A stretch of 64,000 nt of DNA, taken from positions 1 to 64,000 of the forward strand of contig NZ_FNDP01000004.1 of assembly GCF_900100545.1 (NCBI RefSeq), written 5' to 3'. Position 1 is the first letter of the stretch, and each line of letters begins with the position of its first letter. Below are positions 18,301-27,174 of the stretch, in pieces. The stretch is from Pseudobutyrivibrio sp. 49. Lineage in GTDB: Bacteria; Bacillota; Clostridia; Lachnospirales; Lachnospiraceae. Under the pieces are notes generated by a model, which was not told where the DNA came from, made no database searches, and worked only from the letters and a program-made list of their open reading frames with translations. A program made the position numbers and the translations under genes.

Positions 18301-19189
18301 TTTTCTTTGAAATACCAGTATCTTTATCTACTAATTTGGCAGGAAGATTTGTTAATTCTGCAATTAATTTCTCTGCACTTTCCTTTTCTTTAAAGCCATT
18401 TCCTTTGTCGCCGTATAACAATGGTGACTCGAAATATTTAGATCCATCTACTGCCTTCCACTCCGCTGGGAAAGCACCTTCTGAAAACTTTCCAATAACC
18501 TTAAAAAATGGATCTTCATTGAAATTACGGATTTCTCGCTCACGCTCTACTACCATGCCAAGAACACATGTCATAACGCGGCCAATAGCAATAGCTGAAT
18601 AACCTGAAGTAGCAGCTGCATCATTTATTAATCTTCCATATTTTACTGAAAGAGCTCTGGAAAAGTTAATACCAAGACTATAATCCTCTATAGTACGCAT
18701 AATACCTGAGGCACCAAGCTTGGCATACTCGCTCATAGGCTTTGCTTCTCGAATTCCTCTAAGGATTTCGTCATCAGTCTGAGAATCAATCCATACACGA
18801 AGCTCTGTCATTCCTTCACGAACGCCACCATAATTACGGATATTTTCCTCAATAGTCTGTCCTTCTTTTCCCGAGTCACCTGCCCAATAGACAGTATCAA
18901 TATCTTCACGATGTAAAAGTCCGTTAACGACCTTATATTGATCCTTTGCAGACTCTACAACGCCATATTTATACTCCTGAGGAAGGAATGGTAAATCCTC
19001 AAGATTCCATTTTTTATATTTAATGTCGTATTCCTCTGGATATACCATCTGCACAAGATGTCCATAGCACCAGCTAACGACATACTCACCATTTTCAATA
19101 TAACCATTATTGTTTCCGCTGACTTTTAAAACCCTGGCAAAGTCTCTGGCAACTGATGGTTTCTCAGTGATGATAAGCTTCTTTCCCAA
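15380..19189 (-). CDS. topB: DNA topoisomerase III with six C-terminal zinc-ribbon repeats
   Basis: A 1269-residue type IA topoisomerase that would pass single DNA strands to decatenate or relax DNA. The Toprim domain carries ITEKPSVA and AGDSGKEGQ, and the active-site Tyr is in YTTYPRTDARV. From about residue 680 to the end there are six tandem units of about 98 residues. Each begins with CPxCG and has two more cysteines (24 in all), a zinc-ribbon-like pattern, then a conserved stretch such as GFKGKSGKKFDA. Usual TopB proteins are roughly 650-750 residues, so this tail is exceptionally long. Units 3 and 4 are the most alike. The start is TTG with GGAG 7 nt upstream. The downstream hexapeptide gene is 18 nt away. 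Confidence 0.93.
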   Translation of the reverse strand: MGKKLIITEKPSVARDFARVLKVSGNNNGYIENGEYVVSWCYGHLVQMVYPEEYDIKYKKWNLEDLPFLPQEYKYGVVESAKDQYKVVNGLLHREDIDTVYWAGDSGKEGQTIEENIRNYGGVREGMTELRVWIDSQTDDEILRGIREAKPMSEYAKLGASGIMRTIEDYSLGINFSRALSVKYGRLINDAAATSGYSAIAIGRVMTCVLGMVVEREREIRNFNEDPFFKVIGKFSEGAFPAEWKAVDGSKYFESPLLYGDKGNGFKEKESAEKLIAELTNLPAKLVDKDTGISKKKAPLLFNLAELQSECSKRFKISPAQTLDIIQELYEKKYTTYPRTDARVLTTAVAKEIRKNLYGLQNYGPTANFVKDIIGNQKFVGIEKTSYTDDSKVTDHYAIIPTGQCNGIDKLSPLSQRVYDLIVRRFLSIFYPPAEYKNVKVTVQVGDEKFFAGAKVLVKPGYLEIAGIPKAKDSADNDGEDSEESEDSFSKEDFVKFVESANIGDEVSVNGFDLKEGKTSPPKRYTSGSLILAMENAGKLIEDEELREQIKTTGIGTSATRGEILEKLVRIGYLNQNNKTQVITPEKLGEMIYEVVLLTTPSLLKPEQTANWEKGLEGIINGSVEFTDYRSQLEDYIRNETKNMIDQDLTQTIAMNINQFTGKDSKGVATRKPLGIKCPKCGGELTTTSFGYGCTNYFDDNIKCKFNLGQVAGVDVPEEQFKKLVTEGKTDLIEGFKSKSGKPFKSVLKMEKNEDGEFVTSFDFSETPTEFIEGLNCPACGGRIFQTAYGFACEHRFQEENQCYFSIGEVAGRKLTVDEFSALIKEGVTPVLSGFKSKTNQKFDAKLRIKTNEEGKKVISFDFDGIEATKLEGCKCPDCGGDIAVKMSGYGCVNYSSSDENSCKFYIGKTIAGKNISPQVATQLLTEGKTDTLRGFKGKSGKKFDAVLILKKNEESGRTEVVFDFDNAEPNFVPDIVCPDCGSKIVKTNFGFACEKYFDKENKCDFVIGEIASKKLTDADVKELLSTGSTKTVRGFKGKSGKKFDACLVLKKNEESGKHEISFDFDNVEAKEIKDVACPICGGKIVVTPFGYGCSNYNKDDPDNSCKFNIGQVAGVKLKESQVKELLTNGITETISGFKSKKGTKFDAKLTLSKDENGKVTGIGFVFEDETKEMPGLTCPKCGSPIIKNHFGYKCKNNVQGNVDSCSFFVGKVAGVDIPEDQFTKLIKEKRTDVITGFLSKKGLFFDARLKLNDEFRTEFDFENFNGQN

Positions 19190-19229
19190 GACATAACTCC
19201 CTTAAAATTAAATTCAAATTAAACAAAAC

Positions 19230-19263
19230 TTAAAGCCTCTGCAAATCAGATTTGCAAAGGCTT
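19230..19263 (-). terminator. Terminator after the DUF234-type ATPase gene
   Basis: A nearly perfect 15-bp inverted repeat (19233-19247 with 19249-19263, one mismatch) is followed on the minus strand by TAAGTTTTGTTTAATTT. It separates the ATPase gene from topB. Confidence 0.8.
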
Positions 19264-19294
19264 CTACCTGTAAAATTCTATATAATTATATCAA

Positions 19295-20656
19295 TTATAG
19301 CTCTGTCATGTCTACCAGAACAACAGATTTATTTTCATTAGAAAGCTCTACCAGCTTCTCGTCAAACTTGGTAGCTGAGAATAGATAAACAGTGTTAGCT
19401 GTAATACGAGCCTTCTTCATAGACTCAAGCAATTCCTCATATCTCTTATAGCTCATCTGCTTATCAGCCCAGTTACAAATACCAACTACATTCTCTCGGT
19501 TTGAGCTCTGACCGATGACATCGATATTGCCCTCTTTACCTACCCAGGTGCCTATCTTTACAAGCTTAATTGGAAGCTTATCTACCATGTTGAGAAGGTG
19601 TAAGTACTCACGACATACATCGATAAAATATGTCTGTAAGTATTTATCAAGATAAGGATAAATGAACTCGTTATAGAATGACTCTGGTGTGCGAGAAATA
19701 AGTTCTGATAAATGTGGGTAAACAAATGTGAACCAGAAATTAATGTATGGATCCACAATTCTGTATACACCCTTCTTTGTATTGTCCCATCCGCCTGTTT
19801 CAAAAGAAACAACCTTATCAACCACATCAAAGGCAGCTAAATTCTTCATGTAAACAGAAATCTTGGCACGGGAATATCCTGTATCCTCAAACAAATCATT
19901 AAGTTTTTCATTTCCACTGGCTATGGATCCAAGGATTGTGTTATAGCATGATAATTCGCGAAGCTCTGAAGAAATATATCCTTCTGCCTCTTTATAAAGA
20001 AAACCTGTAGGGCTGAGAATATGCTCACAGACGTTTGCCTTGATATTCTTTCTGCCATCCCATCTTTCGACATAATCAGCCACACCTCCGATAATACCGT
20101 AGGTGCTGACACACTGTGCAACTGAATAGTTTGGAAAAGCACGGACTACATCAAGGAATGAAAGATTTTCCAGCTTAATAGAGTCATCCACTGATGACTT
20201 CAGAGAACCAACCACCTCAGGGAAGGTATTCTCTGCCCATACAATAGATGAGCTGACTACAATAATCATAACCTTACCAGGGTAGAGTTTACGGTTCTTT
20301 AAGGAAACAAGTGCATAGAAAAGTTCGGTGTTTTTCTTAATAGCAAATTGAGCTTCATCGATAATTACAACGAGCTTTGAGCCATCCTTTGAGCGGAAGT
20401 TCTTAAAGCTCTCTTCGAAGCTTGTGCTAGCCTTGAGAAAACTATATGTTTCACGCATCTGCTTATCTAAATAGAAAAGCTGCTTAGCATCTGAACACTG
20501 TCTGCTTCTGTAATAGAAATAAGACTTGCCTGTTGTAAAGGAATCCAAAAGGGCTTCCTTAGCGCTACCAGTTCTACCATACATAAGAACCAGATTATTA
20601 GCATTACTTTGGTAAATAGCATCTAACTTCTTGAGTTCGTTTGTTCTAGTAACCAT
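19295..20656 (-). CDS. AAA-type ATPase of the DUF234 group with a degenerate Walker A
   Basis: A 453-residue protein resembling the archaeal-type ATPases that carry a C-terminal DUF234 region; such proteins are common in anaerobes and their role is mostly unknown. The nucleotide-binding start MYGRTGSAKEA corresponds to Walker A but has Ala for the last Gly and Glu for the Ser/Thr after Lys. Walker B (LVVIIDEAQF) is intact. A winged-helix-like segment follows, then the aromatic DPYINFWFTFVYPHL motif typical of DUF234, and a nuclease-like end (KLVKIGTWVGKEGNIDVIG). ATG 20656 is chosen because GGGAG lies 7 nt upstream. It stands alone, with its own terminator. Whether it still hydrolyses ATP is uncertain. 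Confidence 0.75.
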   Translation of the reverse strand: MVTRTNELKKLDAIYQSNANNLVLMYGRTGSAKEALLDSFTTGKSYFYYRSRQCSDAKQLFYLDKQMRETYSFLKASTSFEESFKNFRSKDGSKLVVIIDEAQFAIKKNTELFYALVSLKNRKLYPGKVMIIVVSSSIVWAENTFPEVVGSLKSSVDDSIKLENLSFLDVVRAFPNYSVAQCVSTYGIIGGVADYVERWDGRKNIKANVCEHILSPTGFLYKEAEGYISSELRELSCYNTILGSIASGNEKLNDLFEDTGYSRAKISVYMKNLAAFDVVDKVVSFETGGWDNTKKGVYRIVDPYINFWFTFVYPHLSELISRTPESFYNEFIYPYLDKYLQTYFIDVCREYLHLLNMVDKLPIKLVKIGTWVGKEGNIDVIGQSSNRENVVGICNWADKQMSYKRYEELLESMKKARITANTVYLFSATKFDEKLVELSNENKSVVLVDMTEL

Positions 20657-20776
20657 AACAATTCTCCCTAGCAATTTTTTCACAAAAATATTTGTACGGC
20701 TACTATCATAACACATTTCACTTTAGCAGACTACACCAAAAAAGAATTTTATTCAAATTTAATAATTTGTAGATTT

Positions 20777-21541
20777 TTAATAGCTCTTTGCCTTCTCCTT
20801 CTCAAAGAATTCATTAATGGACTTAAGGACTTCCATAGGCTTCATTGTCTTTAATAAGTACTTTTCTGGCTTTAAATCAACTGCTGCCATAACAGATTCC
20901 CTGTCACTTTTATTTGTAAGGAACATAACTGGAATATGTGATGTAGCAGGATCTGACCTAAGCATCTCTAGAACCTGTGGTCCTGGTGTTACTGGCATTT
21001 CATAATCCAGCAAAATCAAATCGACTTTATTCTTTGCCAAAAATGTAATGGCTGCCATTCCAGAATTAACCATAAACACCTGATAGTATCCTTCCAACCA
21101 GCTCTTAATGGTTCTAAGCATGGTACCGTCATCATCAACAACAAGAATTTTCTTATTTTGAAGACGCTCATCCTCAGCCTGTAATACTTTATCCATGGCC
21201 AACGCCATATCTTTTACGTTAATTGGACGTAAGAAAGATGCAGCAAGAGGAGTATTTGGCATAAGATTCTTAACACTGTCTATATCATTTTGGGAACCAA
21301 TAACAGACAGTGATATGTCTCCTTCTAGGGTGCTGTCCTTCAAATAAACAAACAAATCCTTTATTTCTCCAAAGTCATCGATATAAACAAGAAATACCGA
21401 AGGACGATTGGCGATCTGACTCAAAGCATCCACGTTATAGGATGCCTTAATGACATCAAAGCCATTGTCTGTCAGCTCCTTTGCAATTGATGAAACCATA
21501 AAGCTTTTTGAATCACCAACCAGAACAAGTCTCTTTTCCAT
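20777..21541 (-). CDS. Response regulator with a pseudo-receiver and a receiver domain, no output domain
   Basis: A 254-residue cytoplasmic protein. Residues 1-120 have the receiver fold pattern but lack a clear phospho-site. Residues from about 128 form a normal receiver: acidic pair in ILVVDDDGTM, phospho-Asp in LILLDYEMPV, Thr in VMFLTNKS and Lys in YLLKTMK. No DNA-binding or enzymatic output follows, so it probably acts through protein contacts or as a phosphate carrier. The ATG at 21541 is chosen for AGAGGA 7 nt upstream. It lies 27 nt behind the hybrid kinase gene and is presumably its partner. A paralogue of the same layout is at 52990-53745. Confidence 0.88.
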   Translation of the reverse strand: MEKRLVLVGDSKSFMVSSIAKELTDNGFDVIKASYNVDALSQIANRPSVFLVYIDDFGEIKDLFVYLKDSTLEGDISLSVIGSQNDIDSVKNLMPNTPLAASFLRPINVKDMALAMDKVLQAEDERLQNKKILVVDDDGTMLRTIKSWLEGYYQVFMVNSGMAAITFLAKNKVDLILLDYEMPVTPGPQVLEMLRSDPATSHIPVMFLTNKSDRESVMAAVDLKPEKYLLKTMKPMEVLKSINEFFEKEKAKSY

Positions 21542-21568
21542 AGTCAAATCCTCTTAAGAAAACAATAG

Positions 21569-24511
21569 TTACAACAACTCTAAAATTCTATCTCTATCTA
21601 CCGCAACTGTTAATTGTTTGATTTTATTATAGGTATCCTTATAATCCTCAGGAATACTGTATTCTCCAAGCATTGAAAGAATATAATCTATAGCGTCATA
21701 ATTATATGCTTCAGCCAATTCTTTAATATCCTTAAATGCTCGCTTCAAATCATCCTCTGGAATCAGTGGTTTGTCTGTATTATCCTCATCTTCCATAGCA
21801 GCCTTTAAATGTTCTTTATAGCTTCTGTATTTTTCAAGTAAAGCAGGTGTCCTTTCATGAAGAGCGATAAAATTACCTTCATTTCCTTCTGCCTCTAAAT
21901 CTGCAGCCATCTTTGAAAGCTCCATAGCTCCGATTAATCTTGCCGAGCTCTTTAGGGCATGGACATAAACTGTATAATTTCTTAAATCACCATCATTCAA
22001 ATATTTTTCAATAGCATCCGCTTTATTATCCAGAGAAACAAGGAAGTCTTTAACAACATTTTCAAGCACCTCTGCCCCACCGCAATTAGTGATAGCTTCC
22101 TTCAAATCAATTTCTTTAAGGTTAGCAAGGAAGCTTCCTTCCGGAATATCTAATTTTCCATCAGAATACTTTTCAAAACCATTGTCGATAGCTACGGATT
22201 CTATCTTTTCTGGAGGTAAATAAAACTCCATCATCTTTTCCAGCTCTACGGAGTTAACAGGTTTTGCCAGATAGTCATTAAAGCCTATATTCTGATACTC
22301 CTGCTTTGCACCTGATACAGCATTTGCGGTAAGGGCAATTACAGGTGTTGCCTTATTAATATTTCCATTTAAAACCTTCATCTTTTCAAAGGTTTCTATA
22401 CCATCCATTTCCGGCATTCGATGATCCAGGAAGATGATATCGTATTTCTTTTCTTTAACCTTATCTAAGGTTTCAAATCCACTAATAGCTGTATCTACAT
22501 TTATAAGGGTCTTCTTTAAAAGACTCTTTATAACAGTAAGGTTCATTTCAGTATCATCTACCACAAGAATATTGGCAGTAGGTGCCTGGAATCTCTGATG
22601 ATATTTTTCTGCTGAATTAATAAATTCCTTGTATTTGTCTTTGAAATCACCGATTTCATTCCAAGAAACAACCTCCTGTTTAACGAAAAATCTAAAGGAT
22701 GAACCTTTGCCGTACTCACTTTCAACAATAAGCTTTGTATCCATCAAAGCTAAAAGCTTACGAACAATACTCATACCAAGGCCAGTGCCTTCGATTGTTC
22801 TATTTCTAATCTCTTCAATTCGCTCGAATGGGGAATAAAGCTTTGCTAAATCACTTTCTTTAATACCTATACCTGTATCACTTACCTCAAAGTGAAGAAT
22901 TATATTGTTCTCATCACTCTTTTCATAGGAAATACTTAATGCTACAGTTCCTTTTTCTGTATATTTTACAGCATTAGTAAGCAGATTTGTAACAACCTGC
23001 TTTAGTCTAATTTCATCTCCAATGAGAATTGAAGGTATAGAACTATCTACATTTATTTCTAAATCAAGGCCCTTTTCTTCCGCTCTTGCCGCAATAAGAT
23101 TTACCAAATCATTTACCACGGAAGCAAGATCGTACTGAACTGCTAAAATCTCCATTTTGCCAGCCTCAATTTTTGAAAAGTCCAAAATATCATTTACAAG
23201 AGAAAGAAGCGAATTTCCAGCTGATTTGGCATTATTGGCATACTCCAGTATCTGTTCATCAGTACATTCCCTGATAATCATCTCATTCATACCGATGATA
23301 GCATTAATAGGAGTACGTATTTCATGAGACATATTTGATAGGAAGCTTGATTTAGCTTCACTAGCCTGTTTTGTAATCTCAAGCTCTGTCTCCAGCTTTT
23401 GCTGTTTCTCATATCTTTCAATATAATCGGCCATTTCCAGAAGTGTAGACTTTGCATAATCCGACAACACCTCTATCTCATCGCCTGTTTTTATTTCCAT
23501 ATTGCTAATCTGTCTTATGACCTTCAGTTTGTCCTCATCCTTGGTAAGAACAAAAGAATGCATAAAGTCAGACATGAGCCCCAATGGTCCACCTATAGAT
23601 GTCTTTGTATAGTAATTTGCAATGGCTGCCAGAGGAACACCAACACACATCATCAAAAGGCTCATCTTTATATCAAATACGATAGCCATATCATTCATTT
23701 TGTAATTGGCATCTGAAATATATGAGTAAACATCACCATTCATATTATCTATAGTTTCACTATTGTTTTGGACATCAATGGTATCAATCATCATTGCCTT
23801 CAAATCCGGAAATAAAATCGGTATAAAGAAGGCTACTGATATGCTCAATACTAACTCAACTGCAATAATAATTGTTGTTATTTTAATACTTACTTTTGTT
23901 TTTCTGTGGTATCTATGATAAAACTCATTTCTTTGATACTCCTTTGTATATCCATAAGCTAATGGAAAAAGAGTTTTAGAGGTATCTGATCCAAAATTTA
24001 AATAAATAGCTAATATAAGAGTTGCAGTAGATACTAATATAAAGGTTCCACCAAAATAGCCTAAAATAACCATCCAAAATGGATCTGATAAATCATCTCT
24101 AATTACAACCGGAAAACAGAGTATTGCTATAATTGTTGTCATAGTGGATGTTATCAGTACCGCTAAAACAGATTTGACAGCACTTTTAAACCAAAAATAT
24201 TGAGAAAAAAGAGAATAACCAAACATAGCTATTAGAAAAACGGCCATAGAATATGCTTGTTCACTATTAAAAATCAAGGAAACAAGAAAACATACTATAA
24301 AAGAAAACATGCTTATAAGATATCCATATAAGCCTGCAATAAGCAAAAAAGGAATAAGAAAAATTATTATATATATATACCCCAATTTGTACACAGGATG
24401 CGAATGAAAAACGATAGAAAGCACACAAATAAGAGTAAAAAAAGCCCATATAGTTGAACTAACTATTGTTAAATTTTTGTTAGCTACATATTTGCTTTTA
24501 ATTGTCCCCAT
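21569..24511 (-). CDS. Hybrid histidine kinase with multi-pass membrane sensor, receiver and Hpt
   Basis: A 980-residue membrane kinase. About eight hydrophobic segments occupy residues 15-300, followed by a HAMP-like linker and coiled coil, HisKA with the phospho-His near residue 395 (NMSHEIRTPINAI), HATPase with DTGIGI and GTGLGM, a receiver with Asp near residue 694 (FLDHRMPEMDG), and Hpt with His near residue 850 (YVHALKSSARLIGA). The C-terminal 60 residues form a helical module shared with two other proteins in the window. All catalytic residues look intact, so it can run a full His-Asp-His relay, most likely to the response regulator 27 nt downstream. GAGG precedes the ATG. The stimulus is unknown. 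Confidence 0.92.
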   Translation of the reverse strand: MGTIKSKYVANKNLTIVSSTIWAFFTLICVLSIVFHSHPVYKLGYIYIIIFLIPFLLIAGLYGYLISMFSFIVCFLVSLIFNSEQAYSMAVFLIAMFGYSLFSQYFWFKSAVKSVLAVLITSTMTTIIAILCFPVVIRDDLSDPFWMVILGYFGGTFILVSTATLILAIYLNFGSDTSKTLFPLAYGYTKEYQRNEFYHRYHRKTKVSIKITTIIIAVELVLSISVAFFIPILFPDLKAMMIDTIDVQNNSETIDNMNGDVYSYISDANYKMNDMAIVFDIKMSLLMMCVGVPLAAIANYYTKTSIGGPLGLMSDFMHSFVLTKDEDKLKVIRQISNMEIKTGDEIEVLSDYAKSTLLEMADYIERYEKQQKLETELEITKQASEAKSSFLSNMSHEIRTPINAIIGMNEMIIRECTDEQILEYANNAKSAGNSLLSLVNDILDFSKIEAGKMEILAVQYDLASVVNDLVNLIAARAEEKGLDLEINVDSSIPSILIGDEIRLKQVVTNLLTNAVKYTEKGTVALSISYEKSDENNIILHFEVSDTGIGIKESDLAKLYSPFERIEEIRNRTIEGTGLGMSIVRKLLALMDTKLIVESEYGKGSSFRFFVKQEVVSWNEIGDFKDKYKEFINSAEKYHQRFQAPTANILVVDDTEMNLTVIKSLLKKTLINVDTAISGFETLDKVKEKKYDIIFLDHRMPEMDGIETFEKMKVLNGNINKATPVIALTANAVSGAKQEYQNIGFNDYLAKPVNSVELEKMMEFYLPPEKIESVAIDNGFEKYSDGKLDIPEGSFLANLKEIDLKEAITNCGGAEVLENVVKDFLVSLDNKADAIEKYLNDGDLRNYTVYVHALKSSARLIGAMELSKMAADLEAEGNEGNFIALHERTPALLEKYRSYKEHLKAAMEDEDNTDKPLIPEDDLKRAFKDIKELAEAYNYDAIDYILSMLGEYSIPEDYKDTYNKIKQLTVAVDRDRILELL

Positions 24512-24538
24512 AAAAACCTCTTAAACCGCAGTCAAAAA

Positions 24539-24570
24539 TACCCCTTCTTATCTTAGCATAAGAAGGGGTA
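24539..24570 (-). terminator. Terminator after asd
   Basis: A perfect 12-bp stem (24539-24550 with 24559-24570) and 8-nt loop are followed by ATTTTTGAC on the minus strand. It separates asd from the kinase/regulator operon. Confidence 0.88.
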
Positions 24571-24622
24571 CTAACTTGTGAATTAGCTGTTAAATAACTG
24601 TCAACAAACAAGTGTCTTTATT

Positions 24623-25708
24623 CTATTTCTTTGTGATATAGCCCTGCGCCTTAAGAAGCTCTGCGCAAAGTACTGCACCACCTGCAGCACCACGAACTGT
24701 GTTGTGAGAAAGTCCTACGAACTTCCAATCGTAGATGCTATCCTCACGGATACGACCAACTGAAACGCCCATGCCGTTCTCGTAATCTACATCGAGAGAT
24801 ACCTGAGGTCTGTTGTCCTCTTCCATGTAACGGATGAACTGCTTTGGTGCGCTAGGAAGCTTAAGCTCCTGTGGAACACCTGAGAAGTTATTGATTGCAT
24901 CGATAAGCTGCTGCTTTGTAGGCTGCTTTCTAAACTTAACAAATACTGCTGCTGTATGTCCGTTAAGAACTGGTACACGGATACACTGGCATGTAATCTT
25001 TACATCATCAGCTGGAACGATAACTCCATCCTCGATGTGGCCCCAAATTCTAAGTGGCTCCTTCTCTGACTTCTCTTCCTCACCTGAGATAAATGGGATG
25101 ATATTGCCTTCCATCTCTGGCCAATCCTTAAATGTCTTACCTGCACCTGAGATAGCCTGGTATGTTGTAGCTACTACCTCATATGGTTCGAACTCCTTCC
25201 ATGCTGTAAGAACTGGTGCATAAGACTGGATTGAGCAGTTTGGCTTAACTGCAACGAAACCACGTGTTGTACCAAGTCTCTTCTTCTGGAACTCGATAAC
25301 TTCCATGTGCTGTGGATTGATTTCAGGCACTACCATAGGAACGTCTGGAGTCCATCTATGTGCTGAGTTGTTTGAAACTACTGGAGTTTCTGTCTTTGCA
25401 TAAGCTTCCTCGATGGCCTTGATCTCGTCCTTTGACATATCAACAGCTGAGAATACAAAATCAACCTCTGAAGCTACTTCCTCAACCTCATTTACGTTCT
25501 TTACGATGATGTCCTTCACTGCTTCTGGCATTGGAGTAGTCATTTTCCATCTTCCGCCTACTGCATCCTCGTATCTTAGTCCGGCACTTCTTGGGCTGGC
25601 AGCAATTGTAGTAACCTCAAACCAAGGATGGTTCTCTAATAGAGAAATAAATCTCTGACCAACCATACCAGTACCACCAAGAATTCCGACTCTTAATTTC
25701 TCGCTCAT
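24623..25708 (-). CDS. asd: Aspartate-semialdehyde dehydrogenase
   Basis: A 361-residue enzyme that reduces aspartyl phosphate to aspartate semialdehyde with NADPH, the branch point to lysine, diaminopimelate, threonine and methionine. The nucleotide-binding start GILGGTGMVGQRF and the catalytic Cys in VKPNCSIQSYAP are clear; the KPNCSIQ form marks the archaeal/fungal-type branch rather than the enterobacterial one. The ATG at 25708 is chosen over an in-frame GTG nine bases upstream, because GGAG lies 10 nt before the ATG and overlaps the GTG spacing. It follows argH by 67 nt on the same strand and ends in a strong terminator. Confidence 0.95.
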   Translation of the reverse strand: MSEKLRVGILGGTGMVGQRFISLLENHPWFEVTTIAASPRSAGLRYEDAVGGRWKMTTPMPEAVKDIIVKNVNEVEEVASEVDFVFSAVDMSKDEIKAIEEAYAKTETPVVSNNSAHRWTPDVPMVVPEINPQHMEVIEFQKKRLGTTRGFVAVKPNCSIQSYAPVLTAWKEFEPYEVVATTYQAISGAGKTFKDWPEMEGNIIPFISGEEEKSEKEPLRIWGHIEDGVIVPADDVKITCQCIRVPVLNGHTAAVFVKFRKQPTKQQLIDAINNFSGVPQELKLPSAPKQFIRYMEEDNRPQVSLDVDYENGMGVSVGRIREDSIYDWKFVGLSHNTVRGAAGGAVLCAELLKAQGYITKK

Positions 25709-25735
25709 TTCAAACACTCTCCTTAAATTTGTTTT

Positions 25736-25762
25736 TCTGTCGCGGACATTTGTCCGCCACAG
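25736..25762 (-). other. Small hairpin between argH and asd
   Basis: The 7-bp stem GCGGACA/TGTCCGC (25742-25748 with 25751-25757), extendable past one mismatch by CTGT/ACAG, lies between argH and asd. There is no T-run after it, so it is not a typical terminator and may be an RNA-processing or stability element. Confidence 0.4.
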
Positions 25763-25775
25763 TCATTACATGGCA

Positions 25776-27155
25776 TTATAAACTATTAAGGAACTCCTTG
25801 CAAGCCTTAATTTCCAAGGTCATAGCGTCATGTCCAGGAGCACCTGTTGTAAGTCGCTTATTTACGCAGGTTTCCATAGAAATTGAATCGTAAATATCTT
25901 CTTCAAAAACTGGAGAAATTGCGTTTAATTCATCTAATGAAAGCTCATCGATAGACTTATCTTTGTCTATGCAGTAAAGAACAAGCTGTCCGATGATTCC
26001 GTGTGCGTCTCTGAAAGGCACACCTCTGTTAACTAAATAATCGGCAGCATCAGTTGCATTTGTGAACCCTTTCTTTGCAGATTCAGCCATAACCTCTTTA
26101 TTAAAAGTCATTGTGGCAAGCATTCCATCAAAGAGAACTATACAATTCTGCACTGTCTCCATGGCATCAAAGGCCATCTCTTTATCCTCCTGCATATCCT
26201 TGTTGTAAGCAAGAGGGATTCCCTTCATTGTAGTGAGAAGTGATGTAAGGGCTCCATAAACGCGTCCTGTCTTTCCTCTTACGAGCTCTGCAATATCAGG
26301 ATTTTTCTTCTGTGGCATGATAGATGAACCTGTTGAGTACGCGTCATCAATCTCTACAAAACGATACTCATTGCTATTCCAGATAATAACCTCCTCTGAA
26401 AAACGAGAAAGATGCATTTGAATAGTGGCAAGGGCTGATAAAAACTCGATAAGATAATCTCTGTCAGAAACACCGTCCATTGAATTTAAAGTAGGACCAT
26501 CAAACTCCAAAAGCTCTGCTGTCATATCTCTGTTGAGAGGATATGTGGTACCAGCAAGGGCTCCCGAGCCAAGTGGACAGTAATTCATGCGAACTCTGAT
26601 ATCGGAAAGACGAAGCACGTCTCTTCTGAACATCTCAAAGTAAGCACCCATATGATGTGCCAAAGTGATAGGCTGAGCCTTCTGAAGATGTGTGAAACCA
26701 GGCATAATAGTATCAATATGCTCTTCCATAATCTTAAGTATGGTCTCAAGTAAATGTGTAAGAGCCTGTGATGTAGCATCCACCTGGTCACGTGTGTAAA
26801 GACGCATATCAAGAGCAACCTGATCATTACGACTACGACCTGTGTGAAGCTTCTTTCCTGCATCACCGATTCTATCAATAAGATTAGCCTCTACAAAGCT
26901 GTGGACATCCTCATACTCAGAAGTAATTTCCAGTGCCCCTAAATTAACATCAGCTTCAATACTATCAAGACCAGCTAAAATCTGATCACGCTCTTTATCA
27001 GTGATAACGCCAACAGAAGCAAGCATCTTAACATGTGCTCGGCTACCGCGGACATCCTGAGCAAAAAGCTTTTTATCAAAACTGATAGAAGCATTGAAAT
27101 CATAAACCATCTGATCGGTAGATTTTGTGAATCTACCTCCCCACAACTGTGCCAT
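25776..27155 (-). CDS. argH: Argininosuccinate lyase
   Basis: A 459-residue enzyme of the fumarase/aspartase superfamily that splits argininosuccinate into arginine and fumarate. The signature GSSIMPQKKNPD and the TGRSRNDQVALD motif are intact. ATG 27155 is chosen because GGAGG lies 7 nt upstream and the protein then begins MAQLWGGRF as in the family; the longer frame to 27251 overlaps queH. It lies 19 nt behind queH and 67 nt before asd. An argR gene is present at 34730-35185, but I saw no clear ARG box near here. Confidence 0.96.
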   Translation of the reverse strand: MAQLWGGRFTKSTDQMVYDFNASISFDKKLFAQDVRGSRAHVKMLASVGVITDKERDQILAGLDSIEADVNLGALEITSEYEDVHSFVEANLIDRIGDAGKKLHTGRSRNDQVALDMRLYTRDQVDATSQALTHLLETILKIMEEHIDTIMPGFTHLQKAQPITLAHHMGAYFEMFRRDVLRLSDIRVRMNYCPLGSGALAGTTYPLNRDMTAELLEFDGPTLNSMDGVSDRDYLIEFLSALATIQMHLSRFSEEVIIWNSNEYRFVEIDDAYSTGSSIMPQKKNPDIAELVRGKTGRVYGALTSLLTTMKGIPLAYNKDMQEDKEMAFDAMETVQNCIVLFDGMLATMTFNKEVMAESAKKGFTNATDAADYLVNRGVPFRDAHGIIGQLVLYCIDKDKSIDELSLDELNAISPVFEEDIYDSISMETCVNKRLTTGAPGHDAMTLEIKACKEFLNSL

Positions 27156-27174
27156 AACTAATCCTCCGTAATTC

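Noticed and set aside
18855-18900. Inactive Toprim site in topoisomerase III
   Set aside because: AGDSGKEGQ differs from the DxDxE pattern, but Gly at the second Asp position is common in Firmicutes TopB and Gln occurs in other TopB, so it is not evidence of inactivity.
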